From assembly GCF_900091955.1 (NCBI RefSeq), contig NZ_FMDF01000238.1:1-64000 (forward strand): a stretch of DNA of 64,000 bases, in the 5' to 3' direction. Position 1 is the stretch's first letter. Every line of letters starts with the position of its first letter. This document shows positions 23,992-32,029 of the stretch, in pieces. The position numbers and the translations under genes are program-made. Origin of the DNA: Streptomyces sp. Ncost-T10-10d. Its GTDB lineage: Bacteria > Actinomycetota > Actinomycetes > Streptomycetales > Streptomycetaceae. The notes beneath the pieces were generated by a model. It was not told where the DNA came from. It worked only from the letters and a program-made list of their open reading frames with translations, and searched no databases.

Positions 23992-24653
23992 TCCGGGTAC
24001 TGCTCGCCGACGATCAGCTGCTGGTCAGGGCCGGCTTCCGGGCCCTGCTGGACGCTCAGCCCGATATCGAGGTGGCGGGGGAGGCCGCCGACGGTGAGGA
24101 GGCCGTGCGCTTGGTGCGCGAACTGCGGCCGGACACCGTGCTGATGGACATCCGGATGCCGCATCTCGACGGCTTGGCCGCGACCCGTGCCATCACCGGG
24201 GACTCCGAGCTGAGCGGCGTCAAGGTGGTCATGCTCACCACCTTCGAGCTCGACGAGTACGTCTTCGAGGCGATCCGCTCCGGTGCCTCCGGCTTTCTCG
24301 TCAAGGACACCGAACCGGAGGAGCTGCTGCGGGCGGTACGCGCGGTGGTGGGCGGGGACGCCCTGCTCTCACCGGGGGTCACCCGACGGCTGATCGCCGA
24401 GTTCGCGGCCCGGTCCAAGGAGCCGGCGGCGGCAACGGGGCTGAGCGAACTCACCGAACGTGAAAGGGAGGTGATGGCACTCGTAGGCATAGGGCTCTCC
24501 AATGAGGAGATCGCCCGCAGGCTGGTCGTCAGCCCGCTCACCGCCAAGACCCACGTCAGCCGCACCATGGTGAAGCTCGGCGCCCGCGACCGGGCCCAAC
24601 TCGTCGTGCTCGCCTATGAGTCGGGGCTCGTACGCCCCGGCTGGCTCGGCTGA
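23988..24653 (+). CDS. NarL/FixJ-family response regulator
   Basis: A 221-aa regulator. The receiver domain has the acidic pocket LLADDQ (Asp8, Asp9), the phospho-acceptor Asp54 (TVLMDIRMPHLDG), Thr near 85 (VVMLTTFE) and Lys near 106 (FLVKDTEPEE). The LuxR-type HTH is in the last 65 residues: LTEREREVMALVGIGLSNEE, then IARRLVVSPLTAKTHVSRTM. Its GTG overlaps the kinase stop (GTGA), with AAGGAGG upstream, so the two are translationally coupled. It probably binds the palindrome at 22672-22691. A strong bidirectional terminator follows. Confidence 0.93.
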   Translation: MIRVLLADDQLLVRAGFRALLDAQPDIEVAGEAADGEEAVRLVRELRPDTVLMDIRMPHLDGLAATRAITGDSELSGVKVVMLTTFELDEYVFEAIRSGASGFLVKDTEPEELLRAVRAVVGGDALLSPGVTRRLIAEFAARSKEPAAATGLSELTEREREVMALVGIGLSNEEIARRLVVSPLTAKTHVSRTMVKLGARDRAQLVVLAYESGLVRPGWLG

Positions 24654-24704
24654 CCCGGCCTCGACGCAGGGTGCGCAACCGCCTGTGCTCCGAAGCGTCA
24701 CAGG

Positions 24705-24745
24705 TGCGGTGGCCGACGCGGGAGAACTCCCCGTCGGCCACCGCA
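24705..24745. terminator. Bidirectional terminator
   Basis: A perfect 14-bp stem (tgcggtggccgacg / cgtcggccaccgca) with a 13-base loop lies between the convergent response regulator and MFS transporter genes. It is followed by a short T-containing stretch on the right. Confidence 0.8.
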
Positions 24746-24764
24746 CATTTCCCCTCGCCGGCTG

Positions 24765-26267
24765 TCAGCCCCGCACGGATACCTTCTGCGCGGCGGTTGC
24801 CTCGGCCGCGTCGGCCCGGTCCGTTTCGGATGAGGCGACCAGCACGGTGTGCTGCACGGGCCTACTGCGCCGCAGCCCGGTCAGTGTGATCAGCAGCCCG
24901 GCGAAGGCGACCAGCGTCACCACGACCAGACCGGGCCGGTAGCTGTCGAGGACCGCCTGCCGGGATCCGTCGCCGCTGCCGTGCGCCGTGATCACCGCGG
25001 TCACGACCGCCAGGAAGATCGCCCCGCCGACCTGGATCGAGGTGTTCAGCAGACCCGAAACCATGCCCTGTTCGTCGTCGTCCACGCCGTTGGTGGCCTG
25101 GATGTTGAGCGAGGGGAAGGTCAGTGCGCACGCCGCGCCCAGCAGCAGCATGGACGGCAGGATCACCGCCGCGTACGACGGAGTGAGCGTGATCCGAAGG
25201 AAGAGCGCGTAGCCGATGACGAGGAACGTGAAGCCGGTCGCGATCACACGCGGTGTCCCGAACCGGTCCACCACATCACCGATCTTCGTCGACGAGAGGG
25301 CGACCAGCACGCCCGCGGGCAGGAAGGCCAGTGCGGTCTGCAGCGCGGACCAGCCGAGCAGCGACTGCATGTACTGGGTGACCAGGAACTGGAACCCCAC
25401 GTAGCTGCCGAAGAACGCCGCGGCGCCCGACTGCGCCCTGACCTGGCTGCCGGAGCGCAGCACCCCCAGCCGGATCAGCGGGTTCGCGCTGCGCCGCTCG
25501 ATGGTGACGAAGACGGTCAGCAGCACGGCGACGGCGAGGAACGACAACAGCGTGCGGGCGGAGGTCCAGCCGGCTTCCGGGGCCTGTACGACCGTGAAAA
25601 CCAGCAGCAGCATGGAGGCCGTGCCGGTCACGGCGCCCGGCAGGTCGTAGCCGCGGCGGGTGTGCTCGCGCTCGCTGTGCGGGATCAGTTTCAGACCCGC
25701 GACCAGGGCGATCAGCGCGATGGGGGCGGGCAGCAGCATCGTCCACCGCCAGGACAGCTGGGTGAGGAGGCCCGAAAGGACCAGGCCCATGGAGAAACCG
25801 GTGGCAGCGCAGGTGGTGTAGATGGAGAGCGCGCGGTTGCGCTGCGGGCCCTCCTTGAACGTCGTGGTGATGACGGAGAGTCCGGCCGGTGCGGTGAAGG
25901 CGGCGCTCAGTCCCTTGATGAAGCGACTGGCGATCAGAAGCGGGCCGGAGTCGACGAATCCGCCGAGCAGTGAGGCGAGTGCGAAGACGCCGAGCGCGAC
26001 CAGGAAGACGTGGCGCCTGCCCAGCAGATCCGCCGCACGGCCGCCGAGGAGCAGCAGACCGCCGTAACCGAGGATGTAGCCGCTGACGATCCACTGGAGG
26101 GTCGAGGTGGTCAGTCCGAGATCGTCGGCGATGGACGGCAGCGCTACGCCGACCATGGAGACGTCGAGGGCGTCCAGGAACATCGCGGCGCAGAGCACGA
26201 GCAGTGTGCCCCACAGGCGCGGGCTCCAACGCTCGTGGGAATCGGGGACGTTGAGCGGAGAGGTCAT
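24765..26267 (-). CDS. MFS (DHA2) drug efflux transporter
   Basis: A 500-aa, 14-segment major-facilitator transporter of the DHA2 drug:H+ antiporter group. Motif C-like residues and motif A are visible: MFLDALDVSMVGVALPSIAD at TM1, GYILGYGGLLLLGGRAADLLGRR (motif A around TM2-3, GGRAADLLGRR), and RFIKGLSAAFTAPAGLSVI (motif C region). I chose ATG 26267 because the first hydrophobic helix follows 18 residues later; the in-frame ATG codons upstream lie in the MarR operator. No good Shine-Dalgarno sequence is present. Divergent from a marR gene, so it is probably induced by a MarR ligand and exports that compound. Confidence 0.9.
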   Translation of the reverse strand: MTSPLNVPDSHERWSPRLWGTLLVLCAAMFLDALDVSMVGVALPSIADDLGLTTSTLQWIVSGYILGYGGLLLLGGRAADLLGRRHVFLVALGVFALASLLGGFVDSGPLLIASRFIKGLSAAFTAPAGLSVITTTFKEGPQRNRALSIYTTCAATGFSMGLVLSGLLTQLSWRWTMLLPAPIALIALVAGLKLIPHSEREHTRRGYDLPGAVTGTASMLLLVFTVVQAPEAGWTSARTLLSFLAVAVLLTVFVTIERRSANPLIRLGVLRSGSQVRAQSGAAAFFGSYVGFQFLVTQYMQSLLGWSALQTALAFLPAGVLVALSSTKIGDVVDRFGTPRVIATGFTFLVIGYALFLRITLTPSYAAVILPSMLLLGAACALTFPSLNIQATNGVDDDEQGMVSGLLNTSIQVGGAIFLAVVTAVITAHGSGDGSRQAVLDSYRPGLVVVTLVAFAGLLITLTGLRRSRPVQHTVLVASSETDRADAAEATAAQKVSVRG

Positions 26268-26282
26268 GAGAAGGGACGGTAC

Positions 26283-26349
26283 ATGCATATGCATTGAATG
26301 CAAGTGCATTTAATTACGATGCAACAAATGGCCTCGCCTCTGCTAACGT
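26283..26349. promoter_or_regulatory. MarR operator and leaderless marR promoter
   Basis: Nested ATGCA-based palindromes lie between the divergent MFS and marR genes: tgcattgaatgca (26290-26302) and atgcaagtgcat (26298-26309), with further TGCA half-sites on both sides (26285-26325). The AT-rich stretch is striking in this GC-rich window. TAACGT at 26344-26349 is six bases before ATG 26356, so marR is probably leaderless. Confidence 0.7.
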
Positions 26350-26355
26350 GCGGTC

Positions 26356-26757
26356 ATGGCAGCGAACAAGTCCGAGCGGGTGCTCGTCGACGAGTGGCGG
26401 GACATCCTCGCGCTGCATGCCAGGACGCTCTGTGAGCTCGACCGCGAGCTGCACCAACACGGTCTCGGCGCCAGCGATTTCGAGGTGCTCGACGTCCTCG
26501 CGGAGGGCGCGGGGGAGGACGGCGGCTCCGCCTGTCGTGTACAGGAACTTGCTTCCCGGGTCCATCTCAGCCAGAGCGCGCTGTCCCGTCTGGTCGCTCG
26601 CCTGGAGAAGGACGACCTCGTGCGCCGCGGGATGTGCAGCGAGGACCGGCGAGGTGTCCGGGTCGAGCTGACGGCGAAGGGCCGGGCACGGCACGCCGAG
26701 GTGAAGCCGTTGCAGAGGTCGGTGCTCGCCCGCATGCTGAACGAACCGAGGCGCTGA
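26356..26757 (+). CDS. MarR-family transcriptional regulator
   Basis: A 133-aa winged-helix repressor. The core is SDFEVLDVLAEGAGEDGGSA, then RVQELASRVHLSQSALSRLV (recognition helix) and the wing DDLVRRGMCSEDRRGVRVEL. LTAKGRARHAEVKPLQRSVL is the family's C-terminal dimer helix. The Cys in the wing region (MCSEDRR) could be redox-sensitive, but that is only a possibility. It is divergent from the DHA2 efflux pump and should repress it through the ATGCA palindromes. Confidence 0.9.
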   Translation: MAANKSERVLVDEWRDILALHARTLCELDRELHQHGLGASDFEVLDVLAEGAGEDGGSACRVQELASRVHLSQSALSRLVARLEKDDLVRRGMCSEDRRGVRVELTAKGRARHAEVKPLQRSVLARMLNEPRR

Positions 26758-26793
26758 GTGCCCCGTCGCGCGATGCCCCGCTCCGGCCTGCTG

Positions 26794-27549
26794 TCAGGAC
26801 CAGGTGACTCCGGAGTTCTCGCACCAGAGCCGGGCCGGCTCCGGGTCACCCGTCAGTGTGATCGCCGTGAGCGGCAGCCGGTTCCACAGCAACAGATAGA
26901 GCTGCTCGGCCGTCGCGCTCAACTCGCAGTCCGCAGAGCCCTCTTCCCGTGCCGCTGCATGCCGTACGGCCTGCGGCGGTTCCGACGAGAGCCGCACGGT
27001 CCAGATGGCGTCCGTGTCGGTGGCCCGCACCCGCAGGGAACGCGGCGTTTCCGTACGCACTCTGCTCTTCGGGCGGGCATGGAACCCGCGCAGCAGCTCG
27101 TCGATTCCGTCCACCGCGTGATCGGCCGCCAATGGCGACAGCCGCCCACCGCGTGCCGACTCCGCGTCCACCCGGTGAATCGTGGTCTCGTGCGCCTGTC
27201 GTCGGGCCCAGAAGGCCAGTGGCGACGGCGCGGGCATGAAGGTCCAGCACTCCAGTCCGGCCGGCGCGGCCGCCAGCGCGTCGACCAGGAGGCCGTGGCC
27301 CTCGCGGAACCAGTCGAGCAGCCCGGGCCCGTCCAGATCCGGTTCCCCGCCGTCCGGGTGGTACGACGTGTGGCCCTCGACGACGAACGCGGTCGCCCAG
27401 CGGTGCACCATCCCGGTGTGCCGGAGCAGATCGCGCACCTGCCAGCCCGGACAGGTCGGCACCGGTGCCCCGGGTCCCGCCTCCTGCGCCGCGGTCGCCA
27501 GCAGCTGTCCCTCGACGGTCAGGGACTTGATGTGGGCCGTGATCTCCAT
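26794..27549 (-). CDS. Maleylpyruvate isomerase family mycothiol-dependent enzyme
   Basis: A 251-aa enzyme of the MDMPI/DinB-like fold. The N-terminal four-helix bundle carries the metal ligands: His near residue 44 in WQVRDLLRHTGMVHRWA, Glu and His in RRQAHETTIHRVDAE. The C-terminal MDMPI_C domain contains AEQLYLLLWNRLPLTAITLT. Family members use mycothiol, the actinobacterial thiol, as cofactor for isomerisation or conjugation; the substrate is unknown. It converges with marR and is followed on its 5' side by an SCO4225-type membrane gene on the same strand, 21 bp away, so the two may share an mRNA. Confidence 0.88.
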   Translation of the reverse strand: MEITAHIKSLTVEGQLLATAAQEAGPGAPVPTCPGWQVRDLLRHTGMVHRWATAFVVEGHTSYHPDGGEPDLDGPGLLDWFREGHGLLVDALAAAPAGLECWTFMPAPSPLAFWARRQAHETTIHRVDAESARGGRLSPLAADHAVDGIDELLRGFHARPKSRVRTETPRSLRVRATDTDAIWTVRLSSEPPQAVRHAAAREEGSADCELSATAEQLYLLLWNRLPLTAITLTGDPEPARLWCENSGVTWS

Positions 27550-27570
27550 GGCCCCGATTGTGCCGGCGGT

Positions 27571-27939
27571 TCAGGTTCCCCGGGGGTGGGCGGTGAGAGT
27601 CCGGCTGCCGTCGCGCAGCAGCCGGACGAACCAGCCGAGGGCGAGTGACTGCAGCAGCACGGACACCACCGGGGCGAGGCAGACGAACCATGCGGGTCCG
27701 GCTGCCTCCGCGCCCCACCTCGCGCCGCCGATGAAGAAGACGAATGCGGTGGGCGCCGCAAGGAGGAACAGCCGGACCCCGGCGAGCGAAGCGTCCTCGC
27801 GGGTGACGAACAGGGTGTCCACGGTGACGAACACCGAGGCCGTCAGGACGAGGCCGAGGCAGATCAGCGAGGCGGCATTGCCGAAGGTCAGCCGCGCGAG
27901 CGTGCGGACGTGCCGCTTGTCGACGACCGGCTTGTTCAT
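27571..27939 (-). CDS. SCO4225-family membrane protein
   Basis: A 122-aa integral membrane protein with three hydrophobic segments (LICLGLVLTASVFVTVDTLF, LFLLAAPTAFVFFIGG and CLAPVVSVLLQSLALGWFV). The blocks RTLARLTFGNAASLICLGL and EDASLAGVRLFLLAAPTAF mark the Streptomyces SCO4225 family, whose function is unknown. ATG 27939 has GGGGAG eight bases upstream; the frame could extend to 27966. It is upstream of the maleylpyruvate-isomerase-type gene and may be co-transcribed with it. Confidence 0.85.
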   Translation of the reverse strand: MNKPVVDKRHVRTLARLTFGNAASLICLGLVLTASVFVTVDTLFVTREDASLAGVRLFLLAAPTAFVFFIGGARWGAEAAGPAWFVCLAPVVSVLLQSLALGWFVRLLRDGSRTLTAHPRGT

Positions 27940-28020
27940 GGTCCGCTCCCCGTGGATGGATGACACTTCCCTCGTGTCTCCGGGGAGCTGTCCCTGCCCG
28001 AGTACGGGCCACTCAATCGC

Positions 28021-29139
28021 TCATGTGTGCGCCGCGTTGCGTGCCCCGTACCCCAGTGCCGCGGCCGCGGCGGCCAACAGCGCCACCGTGGTGAGGGCCA
28101 GGGGGAGGGAGAACCAGTCGGCCAGGAAGCCGATCGCGGGCGGCCCGAGCAGCATCCCGCCGTAGCCGAGCGTGGACGCGGCGGCCACTCCGCCGGGCCC
28201 GGCCAGTTCCCCGGCCCGGCCGACCGCGACGGGGAAGATATTGGCCAGACCGAGACCGGTGACGGCGAAACCGAGGAGCGCCAGCCAGGCGGTCGGGGCG
28301 AGTGAGCCGAGCAGCATCCCGGCGGTGGCCGTCGCACCGCCCGCGACGAGGGTCCGGGTCTGGCCGAGCCGTTCGAGCAGTGCCGTGCCGCTGAGCCGGC
28401 CGGCCGTCATGGCCAGTGCGAACAGGGAGTATCCGGCGGCGGCGATGCCCGGGTGGGCGTGCAGGTCCTGTTCCAGATGGAGGGCGCCCCAGTCGGCCAG
28501 CGCGCCTTCGCCGTACGCGGTGCAGAGCGCGATCACACCGAACAGGAGGACCATGCGGCGGGCCCGCCCGGCCGGTCGCCGCGACTTCTCGGCGTCGTCG
28601 GCCGTGGATGCGGGCTTCGGCGCGGGTTGGCGCAGCAGCACCGGTCCGACCGCCGCGGTGACCAGGAGCCCGATCCCGGTGAGGACGAAGAGATGCACGG
28701 CGGGGGAGAGGCTGCCCGCGACCAGTCCGCCGAGCCCGGCACCGACCATTCCGCCGAGGCTGAACGCGGCGTGGAAGCTGGGCATCACGGGACGTCGCAG
28801 GGCAGCGACCAGGTCGACCGCCGCGCTGTTCATCGCCACGTTCATCCCGCCGTACGCGGCGCCGAAGACCAGCAGTACCAGGCCGAGTGCGAGCGCCGAA
28901 CGCGTCTGCGCGGGCAGGGCGATGCTCAGGGCGAGCAGAACACCGCAGACCACGGTCACCGGATGGCTGCCGAAGCGCCGGCACAGCCGGCCCGTGAGCG
29001 TCATGGTCACCACGGCCCCGGCGGATACGCCGAGCAGAGCGAGGCCCAGGGTGGAGGCCGAGGCGCCGGTCTGATGCTTGATGGCCGGAATGCGGACCAC
29101 CCAGCCGGCGAAGAGGAAGCCGTCGAGGGCGAAGAACAC
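28021..29139 (-). CDS. MFS transporter (12 segments)
   Basis: A 372-aa or slightly longer MFS permease. Motifs include GRLCRRFGSHPVTVVCG (motif A, GRLxxRFG), FGAAYGGMNVAMNSAAVDLV (TM4), and in the second half GRLSGTALLERLGQTRTLVAG. The best-supported start is GTG 29139, but it lies inside the first hydrophobic helix, and the open frame extends about 20 codons upstream (PSPARLRTALT), so the real start is probably earlier with a rare codon. It resembles exporters of the YbjJ/sugar-like group. Divergent from a ROK regulator gene with an AGTTTG/CAAACT palindrome between, so sugar-linked control is likely. Confidence 0.85.
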   Translation of the reverse strand: MFFALDGFLFAGWVVRIPAIKHQTGASASTLGLALLGVSAGAVVTMTLTGRLCRRFGSHPVTVVCGVLLALSIALPAQTRSALALGLVLLVFGAAYGGMNVAMNSAAVDLVAALRRPVMPSFHAAFSLGGMVGAGLGGLVAGSLSPAVHLFVLTGIGLLVTAAVGPVLLRQPAPKPASTADDAEKSRRPAGRARRMVLLFGVIALCTAYGEGALADWGALHLEQDLHAHPGIAAAGYSLFALAMTAGRLSGTALLERLGQTRTLVAGGATATAGMLLGSLAPTAWLALLGFAVTGLGLANIFPVAVGRAGELAGPGGVAAASTLGYGGMLLGPPAIGFLADWFSLPLALTTVALLAAAAAALGYGARNAAHT

Positions 29140-29214
29140 GGTCAGCGCGGTACGGAGGCGGGCCGGCGAAGGTGGAGCGGCGTTTCCGCCCGGTCCCCCG
29201 GTAGGGCCGTCCGC

Positions 29215-29239
29215 AGTTTGTTTAGTTGCGGCACAAACT
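29215..29239. promoter_or_regulatory. Candidate ROK operator
   Basis: The inverted repeat AGTTTG (29215-29220) / CAAACT (29234-29239), 13 bp apart, lies between the divergent MFS and ROK genes. Its AT content and spacing resemble sites of NagC/XylR-type ROK repressors. No experimental link is implied. Confidence 0.5.
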
Positions 29240-29355
29240 CAGCATAGGGGCGCCGGGACAGCGGGCGCAACATGGTCGCCCGCCGCGGCCGCGCGCGGTA
29301 CAAGCACGCCGCCGGGGCATCGGCGGCACCCGCGGATCATGGGAGACTCGCCCCC

Positions 29356-30570
29356 ATGAATGGCAAGGTGACCACCACCCGGACAAAGTTGGAGAGGGGC
29401 CGCAGCGCGCTCGGACCCGCGCTGGAACTGGTCCACACCGGACGCGCGCCCACCCGTGCCGTCCTCACCTCCGAGCTCGGGGTCACCCGGGCGACAGCCG
29501 GTGCGGTCGCCGCGGAACTGGAGGCACTCGGCCTGATCCGGGTCGACTCCCGGCCGGGCTCCGCCGCCGGCTCGCAGGGCCGCCCCTCGCACCGGCTGGC
29601 CATCCGGGAGTCCGGGCCCGTCGCCATCGCCGCGCAGGTGCACGCCGACGGCTTCCGGGCCGCGCTCGTCGGGCTCGGCGGACGGATCGTCGCCACCGCC
29701 CCCGGCTGTGTCACCGTCACGGCGGACCCCGCCCAGGTCATCGGCGAAGTGGTCGACGACTGTGCCCGGCTGCTGCGGGACAGCGGACTGCGCTGTGTCG
29801 GTGCGGGCCTCGCGGTGCCGTCCGCGGTCGCCGAACCGGAGGGCACCGCGCTCAACCCGCTGCACATCGCCTGGCCGGCGGGCGCCCCGGTGCGAGAGAT
29901 CTTCACCACCTGCGTACGGGAAGCGGGCATTCCCGGACCCGCGTTCACCGGGAACGACGTCAACCTCGCCGCGCTCGCCGAACACCGGCACGGTGCTGGG
30001 CGCGGTGCCCAGCATCTGCTCTGTGTGGCCACCGGTCACCGGGGCGTGGGCGGTGCCCTGGTCCTCGACGGCCGTCTGCACACCGGGAGTTCGGGACTCG
30101 CGCTGGAGGTCGGCCATCTCACGGTGAACCCCGAGGGCCGTCCGTGCCACTGTGGCGGACGCGGCTGCCTCGACGTCGAGACCGACCCGCTGGCCTTCCT
30201 CATCGCCGCCCGTCGCGAACCCGGTCCGGAGGAGTCGCTGCTCAAGCAGGCCGGCGATCTGCTGCGCACGGAGTACGAGGACGCGGCGGTGCGGGGCGCG
30301 GCCGAGGAGCTGATCGACCGGCTCGGCCTCGGGCTCGCCGGACTGGTCAACATCCTCAACCCCGATCGCATCATCCTCGGCGGACTGCACCGCGCACTGC
30401 TCGACGCGGATCCCGAGCGGCTGCGTGCGGTGGTGGCCGACCGCAGCCTGTGGGGGCGCAGCGGCAGTGTGCCCATCCTGCCGTGCACGCTCGACCACAA
30501 CAGCCTGGTGGGGGCGGCGGAACTGGCCTGGCAGCCGGTGCTGGACGATCCGCTGGCCGCGCTTGCGTGA
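29356..30570 (+). CDS. ROK-family transcriptional regulator
   Basis: A 404-aa regulator. The N-terminal winged helix (RAPTRAVLTSELGVTRATAG, then AVAAELEALGLIRV) is followed by the ROK sugar-kinase-like domain. The ROK zinc motif is present: EVGHLTVNPEGRPCHCGGRG, plus CLDVE (Cx(G)H.C.CGGRGCL pattern). NDVNLAALAEHRHG holds the catalytic-Asp position. LVNILNPDRIILGG is the typical ROK signature near the C terminus. ATG 29356 is the first start after the promoter region. Divergent from an MFS gene, which it probably represses in response to a sugar or sugar phosphate. Confidence 0.9.
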   Translation: MNGKVTTTRTKLERGRSALGPALELVHTGRAPTRAVLTSELGVTRATAGAVAAELEALGLIRVDSRPGSAAGSQGRPSHRLAIRESGPVAIAAQVHADGFRAALVGLGGRIVATAPGCVTVTADPAQVIGEVVDDCARLLRDSGLRCVGAGLAVPSAVAEPEGTALNPLHIAWPAGAPVREIFTTCVREAGIPGPAFTGNDVNLAALAEHRHGAGRGAQHLLCVATGHRGVGGALVLDGRLHTGSSGLALEVGHLTVNPEGRPCHCGGRGCLDVETDPLAFLIAARREPGPEESLLKQAGDLLRTEYEDAAVRGAAEELIDRLGLGLAGLVNILNPDRIILGGLHRALLDADPERLRAVVADRSLWGRSGSVPILPCTLDHNSLVGAAELAWQPVLDDPLAALA

Positions 30571-30602
30571 CGGGGGCCTCGGGCGGCCGCACCGTCCTCA
30601 AC

Positions 30603-30816
30603 CGTCGGACGGGACCGAAGGCGTCCATCCGGCAGATCGCCGCAGAGCTCGGCCGCAGCCCTTCCACCATCAGCCGGGAGATACGCCGCAACCGGCGCCC
30701 CATGCCCAAGGGCGGCTTTGCCCACCAGCCGTTTCACGCTCACCGTCGCGCCGAAAGGCGGCTACCTCGGCCGAAGCGAGGCAAGATCGGCCAGAACGCC
30801 GAGCTGCGGGACTTGC
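30603..30816 (+). pseudogene. IS30-family transposase fragment
   Basis: A fragment of about 70 codons encodes the IS30 N-terminal helix-turn-helix (SIRQIAAELGRSPSTISREI) and the first part of the linker (KRGKIGQNAELRDL). There is no start, and the frame ends at 30830 just after fusing with cupin-derived sequence. It begins 33 bp after the ROK stop. No IS30 terminal repeat is visible. The fragment replaced the 3' part of the cupin gene on the other strand. Confidence 0.75.
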
Positions 30817-30945
30817 GAAGTGGACGCTGAGCATCCGTAGCCTGGAGGGAGCCCGGGGTGCCACGATCTCGTCGAGCCGGACGGTGCCGTTGAAATGCGC
30901 GGCGGGCCCGGCGGAGGTGTCGGGACGGTTCCTCGTGAGGTGCAT
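30817..30945 (-). pseudogene. Cupin-domain protein, 5' fragment truncated by IS30
   Basis: ATG 30945, preceded by GAGGAG, starts MHLTRNRPDTSAGPAAHFNG, followed by TVRLDEIVAPRAPSRLRMLS and VHF, the N terminus of small quercetinase/mandelonitrile-lyase-like cupins. The reading frame then enters the IS30 fragment, so the metal-binding cupin motif (with the HTHP-type histidines) is lost. The gene follows the tetR stop by 21 bp and was probably its operon partner. Confidence 0.7.
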
Positions 30946-30966
30946 GTGTGGTGTGCTCCTCGAGTG

Positions 30967-31536
30967 TCAGACGGCGCTGTCACCGGGGGCGAGCAGCGAG
31001 AGCAGTCCGCGCGCGCCCGCGTCGAAGGAGTCCGTCGAACCGGAGGCGCGGGCCAGCACATAGCCGCCCTGCACCGTCGCGACGATCGTCGCCGCGACGT
31101 CCTCGGGAACCAGGGGACGGGTGAACTCTCCCTGGTCCAGGCCCTCCTGGACGATCTCGGCGAGCCTGCCGCGCAGCCAGCCGATCGTCTCGTCGACCGG
31201 TGCACGCAACTCGTCACTGGCGATGACATCCGGATCCATCGTCAGTCGGCCCACCGGGCAGCCGCGCAGCACATCGCGCTCGCGCAGGAGGTATGCCGAG
31301 ATCCGCTCGTACGCCGTTCCCGGGCCGCCGAACAACTGCCCGGACGTCTCGCGCATCTGCGAGGCCGTGCGACGGATCGCCGTGAGCGCCAGATCGGGTT
31401 TGCCCGCGAAGTGGTGGTACATGCTGCCCTGACCCGCGCCCGCCTGCTGCTGGATGGCCTTGGGACTGGTGCCTACATAGCCCCGCTCCCACAGGAGCTC
31501 CTGGGCGGCTTCGATCAGACGGTCCGGAGCGCTCAT
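30967..31536 (-). CDS. TetR-family transcriptional regulator
   Basis: A 189-aa repressor. RLIEAAQELLWERGYVGTSP, KAIQQQAGAGQGSMYHHFAG and KPDLALTAIRR make up the N-terminal TetR HTH domain. The C-terminal part (VGRLTMDPDVIASDELRAPV, EDVAATIVATVQGGYVLARA) is of the TetR_C/LmrA-YxaF type, a subgroup that senses flavonoid- or quinone-like ligands in other bacteria. A perfect 20-bp palindrome lies just upstream of the start at ATG 31536. Its likely target, a cupin gene in the same operon, has been truncated by IS30 sequence, so the regulator may now be an orphan. Confidence 0.88.
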   Translation of the reverse strand: MSAPDRLIEAAQELLWERGYVGTSPKAIQQQAGAGQGSMYHHFAGKPDLALTAIRRTASQMRETSGQLFGGPGTAYERISAYLLRERDVLRGCPVGRLTMDPDVIASDELRAPVDETIGWLRGRLAEIVQEGLDQGEFTRPLVPEDVAATIVATVQGGYVLARASGSTDSFDAGARGLLSLLAPGDSAV

Positions 31537-31544
31537 GAATCGAC

Positions 31545-31564
31545 TGTACCTACTAGTAGGTACA
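31545..31564. promoter_or_regulatory. TetR operator, perfect 20-bp palindrome
   Basis: The sequence tgtacctactagtaggtaca is a perfect palindrome of 20 bp, located 9 bp before the tetR start on the minus strand. Its position covers the -10 region and fits autorepression by the TetR encoded at 30967-31536. Confidence 0.8.
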
Positions 31565-31738
31565 GGATCCAGGTGATGCCGGCCCGCCGACGGGAGCAGC
31601 CGCAGATCAGCCACGTACTCCCGAGGGGGTACGCGTACGGCCGCTGGCCGTACGACGACTCGGACCCCCTTCCGGGGCCAGGCTCGGAATCGTCAGGAAA
31701 ACCTGAACGCGAACCCTGAACCGAGGGAGTTGACCGAG

Positions 31739-32029
31739 ATGAACACCCTGGCGTACAGCGGTGGACCCGGACCCTGGATCCTCCTCTTCCCGCTCTTCTG
31801 GACGGCCGTCGTGATCGGCGGCGTCACCCTGCTGCGCCGTACCGTCCGGCGCGGCCGAGGAGGCCCCTGGCAGGCCCGTACCACCCAGGAAGCACCCGCC
31901 GAAGGGTCACCGATCACCCTGCTCGGCCGCCGCTTCGCGGCCGGAGAGGTCGACGAGGACGAGTACTGGCGCCGGCTCTCCGTACTCGACGAACAGTTCG
32001 GCCGCGGCAGGAAGGGAGGAGTGGCATGA
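31739..32029 (+). CDS. SHOCT-domain membrane protein
   Basis: A 96-aa protein with one transmembrane helix (ILLFPLFWTAVVIGGVTLLR), a basic linker (RRTVRRGRGG) and a C-terminal SHOCT motif (LLGRRFAAGEVDEDEYWRRL). SHOCT motifs mediate oligomerisation in many short bacterial proteins. GGGAG lies seven bases before ATG 31739. The stop overlaps the start of the ABC ATPase gene (ATGA), so it belongs to the exporter operon and may help assemble or regulate the transporter. Confidence 0.85.
   Translation: MNTLAYSGGPGPWILLFPLFWTAVVIGGVTLLRRTVRRGRGGPWQARTTQEAPAEGSPITLLGRRFAAGEVDEDEYWRRLSVLDEQFGRGRKGGVA

Noticed and set aside
27599-28012. Large minus-strand frame covering the SCO4225 and mycothiol genes (388 aa)
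   Set aside because: R/P/A-rich out-of-frame translation; the two real genes have motifs and ribosome sites.
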